From contig CAMLIA010000137.1 in the NCBI GenBank assembly GCA_946479905.1, forward strand, positions 1 to 11,891: DNA of 11,891 bases, read 5' to 3'. The notes under the pieces are model-generated. The model was given only the letters and a program-made list of their open reading frames with translations, ran no database searches and was not told the origin of the DNA. This document shows positions 7,909 to 11,891 of the stretch, one piece after another. Each line of letters starts with the position of its first letter. The first letter of the stretch is position 1. The DNA comes from an uncultured Frankiales bacterium (lineage in GTDB: Bacteria; Actinomycetota; Actinomycetes; Mycobacteriales; SCTD01). Both the position numbers and the translations under genes were made by a program.

Positions 7909-7935
7909 GGGAACGGTCCGGGCCGGTGGACGGTT
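7909..7935 (+). promoter_or_regulatory. ECF sigma-type promoter motif upstream of clgR
   Basis: GGGAAC at 7909-7914 is followed by 18 bp and GTT at 7933-7935. This is the GGAAC/T-N17-18-GTT pattern of actinobacterial stress ECF sigma factors (SigE/SigH of M. tuberculosis, SigR of Streptomyces). In M. tuberculosis the clgR-pspA operon depends on SigE, so the position fits. It would give a leader of roughly 90 nt. Confidence 0.55.
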
Positions 7936-7986
7936 GTGCTGTGAGAGAACAGCCGGGTCCCCGGTGCTCGTGTCGGACGATGCGGG

Positions 7987-7992
7987 TAGCGT
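7987..7992 (+). promoter_or_regulatory. Second -10 candidate for clgR (TAGCGT)
   Basis: TAGCGT is the same hexamer as the -10 elements of ftsK and nei, here 42 nt before the clgR start. Transcription would start near 7999 and give a leader of about 36 nt with a strong ribosome-binding site. The -35 region (GTGCTC at 7965-7970, 16-bp spacer) is poor, so this is a tentative housekeeping promoter. Confidence 0.4.
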
Positions 7993-8034
7993 TGGCCTGC
8001 AGTTACCGCCAGGAGTACCGACAGGAGGTGGACC

Positions 8035-8349
8035 GTGGGCGAGACCGTCGTGCTCCGGAGCCTGCTGGGCGACGCCCTCCGCGAGACCCGGTTGCGGCAG
8101 CACCGCACGCTGCGTGAGGTCTCCGGTGCCGCGCGCGTCAGCCTCGGCTACCTCAGCGAGGTGGAGCGCGGGCAGAAGGAGGCGTCCTCCGAGCTGCTCG
8201 CCAGCATCTGCCGTGCGCTCGGTGTCCGGCTCTCCGACGTGCTGCGCGACGTGAGCGAGGAGCTCGCCGTCCACGAGCCGCACCCGGTGCCGGTCCTCGA
8301 GGTCGTGCCCGAGCCCGCGCCCGTCAGCGCTGTCCTCTCCGCCGCCTGA
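8035..8349 (+). CDS. clgR: XRE-family transcriptional activator ClgR
   Basis: ClgR is a small HTH activator of Clp protease, Lon and related stress genes in actinobacteria. The 104-residue protein has a Cro/C1-type HTH over about 10-71, with [20 protein letters not shown] and the recognition-helix region [14 protein letters not shown] at 36-49. That wording is characteristic of ClgR. The tail is rich in Pro, Val and Glu and ends LSAA. In Streptomyces and Corynebacterium, ClgR is degraded by ClpP in a manner that needs C-terminal alanines, and the ending here fits. The GTG start is fixed by AGGAGG at 8023-8028 with a 6-nt spacer, the strongest ribosome-binding site in the window. It lies 7 bp before the TetR gene and upstream of pspA, the clgR-pspA linkage known in mycobacteria. 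It is likely induced by an ECF sigma factor. Confidence 0.93.
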   Translation: MGETVVLRSLLGDALRETRLRQHRTLREVSGAARVSLGYLSEVERGQKEASSELLASICRALGVRLSDVLRDVSEELAVHEPHPVPVLEVVPEPAPVSAVLSAA

Positions 8350-8356
8350 CCGCCGG

Positions 8357-9010
8357 GTGACGAACCCCTCGGACGTGCCCGTGCGGGAGCCAGGCACCCG
8401 TGCCCGCTCCGGCAACGCCATGGGCCGCACCCGTTCCGCGCTGCTCGGCGCCACCGCGGAGTGCGTCGCCCGCTACGGCATCCGCAAGACCACGATGGTC
8501 GACGTCGCCAGCAAGAGCGGTGTCGCGAAGGCCACCCTCTACAACCACTTCCGCACCAAGGACGACGTGCTGGCGGCGGTCGTCGAGCAGCAGGTGGCGG
8601 ACCTCGTCGGGGCGTGCGTCACCACCGCATCGAGCAGCGGCCTCGCCGAGGCCCTCGCGCACGCGGCGCACGTGCTCGCCGAGCACCCTGCGCTGCGCAA
8701 GGCAGCCGACGGCGAGCAGCAGCTGCTGGCGCCGCTCCTGACCCCCGGCCCGAGCCGGGGGTGGCAGCTGGCTCGTGAGGGCGTCGCCGCGGTGCTGACC
8801 GCCGGTGGCGCGCCCAGCGGTCCGGCCGACGTCGAGACGGTGCTGCGCTGGTGCGTCAGCCAGGTGCTGTGGCCGCTGCCGAAGGACGAGGCGCCGGCCG
8901 TCGCCGAGGTCCTGGTCCGCGGTCTGAGCGCCCGCCCTGCCGGCACACCCGCGCCACCCGTCGTACCTCCCCAGCAGGTCAGCTCCGGGGCGCTGGGCTG
9001 GCCGGGCTGA
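8357..9010 (+). CDS. TetR/AcrR-family transcriptional regulator
   Basis: This 217-residue one-component regulator has its N-terminal TetR DNA-binding domain at about 26-70. [20 protein letters not shown] is followed by the [22 protein letters not shown] at 47-65 and the usual [12 protein letters not shown]. The C-terminal ligand domain (about 75-195) is helical and not assignable to a known ligand. The last 25 residues are Pro-rich and probably disordered. The GTG at 8357 lies 7 bp after the clgR stop, suggesting co-transcription, but no clear ribosome-binding site precedes it. The ATG at 8420 (MGRTRSALL) is a possible alternative start. In M. tuberculosis clgR is followed directly by pspA, so a TetR gene between them is a lineage-specific feature. 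Its target may be the clgR-pspA region; this is inference. Confidence 0.88.
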   Translation: MTNPSDVPVREPGTRARSGNAMGRTRSALLGATAECVARYGIRKTTMVDVASKSGVAKATLYNHFRTKDDVLAAVVEQQVADLVGACVTTASSSGLAEALAHAAHVLAEHPALRKAADGEQQLLAPLLTPGPSRGWQLAREGVAAVLTAGGAPSGPADVETVLRWCVSQVLWPLPKDEAPAVAEVLVRGLSARPAGTPAPPVVPPQQVSSGALGWPG

Positions 9011-9069
9011 CGACGAGGTCGAGCAGGCACGGCACGGAAGGTGCCAGGATGGGGCTCAGGTCCCTGGAC

Positions 9070-9080
9070 AAGGAGTGCGC
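9070..9080 (+). promoter_or_regulatory. Ribosome-binding site that fixes the pspA start
   Basis: AAGGAG at 9070-9075 is followed by 5 nt and the GTG at 9081. This rules out the in-frame GTG at 9075, which overlaps the purine stretch itself. It also rules out the longer reading MRVAAN for the N-terminus. Confidence 0.7.
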
Positions 9081-9893
9081 GTGGCCGCGAACCCGTTCGT
9101 GAAGCTCTGGAAGTACATGATGGCTGCCTTCGGCGCCAAGATCGACGAGAAGGCCGACCCCAAGGTCCAGATCCAGCAGGCCATCGCCGACGCGCAGCAG
9201 CAGCACCAGGCGCTCACCCAGCAGGCCGCGGCCGTCATCGGCAACCAGCGCCAGCTCGAGATGAAGCTGGCCCGGCAGATGGACGAGGTCGAGAAGCTGC
9301 AGGGCTCGGCCCGCCAGGCGCTCGTCCTCGCCGACCAGGCCAAGGCCGCCGGCGACACCAAGAAGGCGTCGGAGTACGAGACGACAGCGCTCACCTTCTC
9401 CAACAACCTGGTGTCCGCCGAGAAGCAGATGGAGGACCTGAAGAGCCTTCACGACCAGGCGCTGCAGGCCGCCGAGGCCGCCAAGAAGGCGGTCGAGAAC
9501 AACGCGCTGGTCCTGCAGAAGAAGCTCGCCGAGCGCAGCCAGCTGCTCAGCCAGCTCGAGCAGGCCAAGATGCAGGAGCAGGTCACCAAGAGCCTGCAGT
9601 CGATGAGCGAGCTGTCCGCGCCGGGGAACGTGCCGAGCCTGGACGAGGTGCGTGACAAGATCGAGGCCCGGTACGCGAAGGCCCTCGGCGGCGCCGAGCT
9701 CGCCAGCAACAGCGTCGAGGGTCGGATGCTCGAGGTCGAGAAGGCCACCCTCGACGTCGCCGGACAGGCCCGGCTCGACCAGATCCGCGCCAGCATGAGC
9801 GGTCAGCTGCCCGCGGCGCAGCAGGCTCCGGCGACCCCGCTGGAGTCCGCCGCTCCCGCCGCTGCCGACGCCGCCGCGGAGAAGACCGAGTAG
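9081..9893 (+). CDS. pspA: PspA/IM30 family membrane-stress protein
   Basis: PspA is a peripheral membrane protein of the ESCRT-III-like family that forms large helical assemblies and supports the inner membrane under envelope stress. The 270-residue product starts [18 protein letters not shown], the amphipathic membrane-binding helix typical of actinobacterial members. It continues as a long Gln/Ala/Lys/Glu-rich coiled coil (about 30-180). A second helical part contains [20 protein letters not shown]. The last 35 residues are Ala/Pro-rich and probably flexible, an extension beyond the core fold. It follows the TetR gene by 70 bp and lies in a clgR-TetR-pspA module. In mycobacteria ClgR activates pspA and PspA in turn restrains ClgR. 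The mycobacterial partner membrane proteins expected downstream are not seen here. Identification is secure. Confidence 0.95.
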   Translation: MAANPFVKLWKYMMAAFGAKIDEKADPKVQIQQAIADAQQQHQALTQQAAAVIGNQRQLEMKLARQMDEVEKLQGSARQALVLADQAKAAGDTKKASEYETTALTFSNNLVSAEKQMEDLKSLHDQALQAAEAAKKAVENNALVLQKKLAERSQLLSQLEQAKMQEQVTKSLQSMSELSAPGNVPSLDEVRDKIEARYAKALGGAELASNSVEGRMLEVEKATLDVAGQARLDQIRASMSGQLPAAQQAPATPLESAAPAAADAAAEKTE

Positions 9894-9943
9894 TCACCCG
9901 GATGCCGCGCAAGACGTGGCGAACGGGTGTCGATCTTGAGGAC

Positions 9944-10357
9944 ATGACCGACGACGCGGTCGTCCTCCGACCGTCAGCAGTGCTCCCCGCCTGGGTGGCG
10001 GCGGACGTCATCCAGGCGCTCGAGGCGCGGGACGTCGCCGTCGGGGGCGTCTGGTCGGCGTCGGTGGGCCTGTGGCAGCGCTACGACCGGCCGTGGGACG
10101 GACGCTGGGGAGCGCGCGGCGGTGCCCAGCTGGTCGGGGCGATCGGCGCCGTCTACGGCACGCCCACCCGGTACGACATCACGCTCTACCGGGTGACGCT
10201 CACCCCGCACGGGCAGTCCGAGGGCTGGAGCCACGAGGCGTTGGTCAACGACGCCCTGCAGTACGGGCGAGTGACTCTCGCTCAGCTTCCACGAGTGAGA
10301 TCGTCCGAAGCGCCGCCACCACTCCGCCTGGTGTCGCTGGAGCTCGCCACGTCGTGA
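9944..10357 (+). CDS. Conserved-looking hypothetical protein after pspA
   Basis: I do not recognise a named family. The protein is 137 residues from this ATG, has no signal peptide or membrane helix, and looks like a compact soluble domain. It has six tryptophans, several clustered in VWSASVGLWQRYDRPWDGRWG (about 36-56), followed by a beta-rich part with VYGTPTRYDITLYRVTLTPHG (70-90). The section to about residue 118 has the periodicity of a folded domain. The rest is Pro/Ser-rich and of poorer codon quality. An in-frame ATG at 9902 would add 14 residues. Neither start has a good ribosome-binding site; GAGGA sits only 1 nt before 9944. It is 50 bp after pspA on the same strand and may be co-transcribed. 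Its last 113 bp overlap the minus-strand DivIVA-like gene. Confidence 0.7.
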   Translation: MTDDAVVLRPSAVLPAWVAADVIQALEARDVAVGGVWSASVGLWQRYDRPWDGRWGARGGAQLVGAIGAVYGTPTRYDITLYRVTLTPHGQSEGWSHEALVNDALQYGRVTLAQLPRVRSSEAPPPLRLVSLELATS

Positions 10358-10622
10358 CCTCGACCGCTTCCTGCAGCTGGTCGAGCAGGTCGTCGACGAC
10401 CCGGATCGCGTAGCCCACCAGCCGGATCGGGAAGCGGACGTCCTGGATCTCCTCCGGGGTCACGCGCTCCCCGCGCGGGACGCCTCCGCGCAGCTGCGGG
10501 AACCGGCTCCGGTAGACGCCCGGCGTGGCCAGGCAGCGCGCGAGAAAGGCGTCGACCGCGTCCGGGTCGTAGCCGAGCAGCTCCTTGCGCATGCACCCAG
10601 CCTGCAGCACGGCGCGCCGCAT
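10245..10622 (-). CDS. DivIVA domain-containing small protein
   Basis: This 125-residue protein has two DivIVA-like segments. LLGYDPDAVDAFLARCL at about 15-31 matches the GYxxxxVDxFL pattern. VTPEEIQDVRFPIRLVGYAIRVVDDLLDQL at 54-83 resembles the DivIVA N-terminal motif, TxxDIxxxxF followed by GYxxxxVDxLLD. Classical DivIVA/Wag31 proteins direct polar growth. Such short proteins lack the long coiled coil and have no assigned role. The start is uncertain: ATG at 10622 or ATG at 10592 (MRKELLGYD). Neither has a clear ribosome-binding site. It lies 21-51 bp after nei on the same strand and may be its operon partner. Its C-terminal end is antisense to the hypothetical gene on the plus strand. Domain assignment is moderately confident; function is unknown. 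Confidence 0.75.
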   Translation of the reverse strand: MRRAVLQAGCMRKELLGYDPDAVDAFLARCLATPGVYRSRFPQLRGGVPRGERVTPEEIQDVRFPIRLVGYAIRVVDDLLDQLQEAVEVTTWRAPATPGGVVAALRTISLVEAERESLARTAGRR

Positions 10623-10630
10623 TCCAAGTC

Positions 10631-10660
10631 GGGTGACTGTCGGCTAGGCGACGGTCACCC
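10631..10660 (-). terminator. Hairpin spanning the nei stop codon
   Basis: GGGTGAC at 10631-10637 pairs with GTCACCC at 10654-10660, then one T/G position, then GTCG at 10639-10642 pairs with CGAC at 10649-10652. The result is a stem of about 12 bp with a 6-base loop. The nei stop codon (minus strand, 10644-10646) lies in the loop. No T-run follows on the minus strand, so it may be only a weak or attenuating terminator before the DivIVA-like gene. Confidence 0.5.
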
Positions 10661-11438
10661 GCGGTTGACAACGCGGGCACCAGTAGGTGACGCGCTGGTA
10701 CGGCGGCTCACCCTGGTCCGCCCGCTCGATCGCGGTCCCGCACCGCCGGCACGGCCGCCGGCCCCGCTCGAACACCCAGTGCTCCTCGCCGCGGCGCACC
10801 GATCCGGTGGTGACCTGCTGGACGTGGTGCATGTTGGCCCGCATCAGCCGGACGGCCACCTTCACCAGGGCGCGCAGGTCGGTGTCGGTGACGGCCGTCC
10901 ACGGGTGCACGCCGCGCACGAACAGCGCCTCGCAGCGGTACAGGTTGCCGATGCCCGCCAGGTTGCGCTGGTCGAGCAGCGCCATCCCGACCTCCCGCTC
11001 GGGCTGGGCCGCGAGCCGTCGTACCGCCTCGTCGAGGTCGAAGTCGTCGGACAGCACGTCCGGACCGAGGTGACCCACCACGTCCGGCTCCGCGGCGGTC
11101 GGGATCAGCTCCAGCACCGGCAGCCGGTAGCCGACGGCGACGCGATCGGCGACGGTCAGCACCACCCGGACCTGGTGGTCAGGCCCACCGGTCCAGCGCG
11201 CACCGGGGGAGTAGAGGTGCCAGCTGCCCTCCATCCGGAAGTGCGTGTGCAGGGTGCGCGCGGACGACAGCCGGGTCAGCAGGTGCTTGCCGCGCGGCAC
11301 CACCTCCAGCACGGTCTCACCGACCAAGGACTCGGTCGCGAGCTGCGGGACGCGGAAGTCGCTGGTCATCAGCTGCTTGCCGGCGAGGGCCTCGTGCAGG
11401 CGCTTGCCCGCCAGCCACACGGTGTCGCCCTCTGGCAC
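10644..11438 (-). CDS. nei2: Endonuclease VIII-type DNA glycosylase (Fpg/Nei family, Nei2-like)
   Basis: This is a bifunctional DNA glycosylase/AP lyase that removes oxidised bases. In the 264-residue protein, Pro2 of MPEGDTVWLA is the nucleophile and Glu3 the catalytic acid. Lys51 in PRGKHLL is the conserved phosphate-contacting lysine. The helix-two-turn-helix includes LLDQRNLAGIGNLYRCEALF at about 155-174. A four-cysteine zinc finger uses Cys230, 233, 254 and 257, with Arg249 as the finger's DNA-binding arginine. MPEGDTV rather than MPELPEV places it with endonuclease VIII and the actinobacterial Nei2 proteins, not Fpg/MutM. All catalytic residues are present. The GTG start at 11438 is set by the nucleophile position and by TAGCGT-N6-GTG on the minus strand. 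It diverges from a P-loop gene. Confidence 0.94.
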   Translation of the reverse strand: MPEGDTVWLAGKRLHEALAGKQLMTSDFRVPQLATESLVGETVLEVVPRGKHLLTRLSSARTLHTHFRMEGSWHLYSPGARWTGGPDHQVRVVLTVADRVAVGYRLPVLELIPTAAEPDVVGHLGPDVLSDDFDLDEAVRRLAAQPEREVGMALLDQRNLAGIGNLYRCEALFVRGVHPWTAVTDTDLRALVKVAVRLMRANMHHVQQVTTGSVRRGEEHWVFERGRRPCRRCGTAIERADQGEPPYQRVTYWCPRCQPRVTVA

Positions 11439-11444
11439 GGCACC

Positions 11445-11450
11445 ACGCTA
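11445..11450 (-). promoter_or_regulatory. nei -10 element (TAGCGT), leaderless start
   Basis: On the minus strand TAGCGT is followed by 6 nt and the GTG at 11438. The hexamer and spacing are the same as at ftsK. No ribosome-binding site is present. The expected -35 position (11468-11473) is not a match to TTGACA and lies inside the -10/start region of the divergent gene. Confidence 0.55.
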
Positions 11451-11462
11451 CGACAGGGGGCA

Positions 11463-11468
11463 TACGGT
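11463..11468 (+). promoter_or_regulatory. -10 element (TACGGT) of the P-loop gene, leaderless start
   Basis: TACGGT fits TANNNT and is followed by 6 nt and the GTG at 11475. There is no Shine-Dalgarno sequence. Only 12 bp separate it from the opposing nei -10 element. Confidence 0.45.
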
Positions 11469-11474
11469 CTGCCC

Positions 11475-11891
11475 GTGGGTTCGCTGCGCCGGATCGCCGT
11501 GGTCGGTCCCAGTGGATCCGGCAAGACCACGCTCGCCCGCCGCCTGTCGCAGGCGCTGGGCCACCCCTGGCTGGAGCTGGACGGCCTGTACCACCAGCCC
11601 GGGTGGACCGAGATGGACCCGGACGAGTTCCGTGCCCGGGTGGACGCCTTCACGACGCAGGACGTGTGGGTGATCGACGGCAACTACAGCGGGTCGCTCG
11701 ACCTCGTGCTGTCCCGGGCCGACACGGTCGTCTGGCTTCGGGTGCCGCGTGCGGTGGCGTTCCGCGGCGTGCTGCGGCGGAGCCTGCGACGGCTGCTGCT
11801 CCGCGAGGAGCTGTGGAACGGCAACCGCGAGAGCTGGCGTGCCGTCCTGTCCCGCGACCCGGAGCGCTCGATCCTCAGGTGGGCGTGGGTG
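11475..11891 (+). CDS. P-loop NTPase, adenylate kinase/FlaR-like (3' end outside window)
   Basis: This frame is open from the GTG at 11475 to the window edge, 139 codons without a stop. It begins MGSLRRIAVVGPSGSGKTTLARRL with a Walker A motif, GPSGSGKT, at 11-18. LELDGLYHQPGW (33-44), VWVIDGNYS (64-72) and VVWLRVPRAVAF (85-96) form the pattern of adenylate-kinase-like proteins often labelled DNA topology modulation protein (FlaR). Family members are about 170-190 residues, so perhaps 40 residues are missing. The Arg-rich stretch at about 97-110 corresponds to the lid region. The substrate is unknown; a small-molecule or nucleotide kinase is the usual guess. The start is supported by TACGGT-N6-GTG. 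Confidence 0.85.
   Translation, partial: MGSLRRIAVVGPSGSGKTTLARRLSQALGHPWLELDGLYHQPGWTEMDPDEFRARVDAFTTQDVWVIDGNYSGSLDLVLSRADTVVWLRVPRAVAFRGVLRRSLRRLLLREELWNGNRESWRAVLSRDPERSILRWAWV

Noticed and set aside
7953..7964. CCGG-GTCC-CCGG inverted repeat before clgR as an operator
   Set aside because: Four-base GC-only arms are expected by chance at this base composition, and it does not resemble the known ClgR box.
9045..9050. CAGGAT as a -10 element for an own pspA promoter
   Set aside because: The first base is off consensus and no -35-like hexamer is found at 16-19 bp; too weak to call.
9075..9080. GTG at 9075 as the pspA start
   Set aside because: It lies at the edge of the AAGGAG ribosome-binding site. 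The GTG at 9081 has the correct 5-nt spacing and gives the family's usual N-terminus.

Overview
The window reads as chromosomal DNA of a high-GC actinobacterium (Actinomycetota). Coding frames use G or C at nearly every third position, GTG starts are frequent, and the gene order (ftsK, pgsA, clgR, pspA) is the conserved neighbourhood known from Mycobacterium tuberculosis and relatives. Genus cannot be fixed from the sequence; a non-mycobacterial lineage is likely, because a RodZ-like gene, rimO, cinA and a TetR gene are interleaved and the mycobacterial genes usually found after pspA are not visible.

Layout, left to right. (1) 2-1192: the last two thirds of a ribonuclease J gene. (2) 1193-1381: a spacer with two copies of a 48-bp imperfect palindrome, then a promoter whose -10 lies 6 nt before the ftsK start codon. 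(3) 1382-3724: ftsK, the DNA-translocating motor, followed by another 48-bp palindromic unit with competing stems. (4) 3869-4693: a RodZ-like HTH/membrane protein with its own promoter and a leader hairpin that covers its ribosome-binding site. (5) 4709-7901: rimO, pgsA and cinA, joined by two 4-bp GTGA stop/start overlaps and apparently driven by a leaderless promoter. (6) 7902-9893: a stress module of clgR, a TetR regulator and pspA, with an ECF-type promoter motif (GGGAAC, 18 bp, GTT) ahead of clgR. (7) 9944-10622: a small Trp-rich protein of unknown function whose 3' end overlaps, tail to tail, a DivIVA-domain protein on the minus strand. (8) 10644-11891: a minus-strand Nei2-type DNA glycosylase and, divergent from it, the first 139 codons of a P-loop kinase-like protein. 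The two start from face-to-face leaderless promoters.

How the genes fit together. The left half is housekeeping: RNA turnover, chromosome segregation, cell shape, ribosomal protein modification, phospholipid synthesis and NMN/pyrimidine-nucleotide salvage. The middle is an envelope and proteolysis stress unit: ClgR normally activates Clp/Lon protease genes, PspA protects the membrane, and ClgR ends in Ala-Ala, the kind of tail known to make it a Clp substrate. The right end is DNA repair and small accessory genes.

No tRNA, rRNA, CRISPR array, insertion sequence or prophage gene was found. The least explained material is the 48-bp palindrome family around ftsK, the repeated TANNNT-N6-start architecture at four genes, and the unknown protein after pspA.
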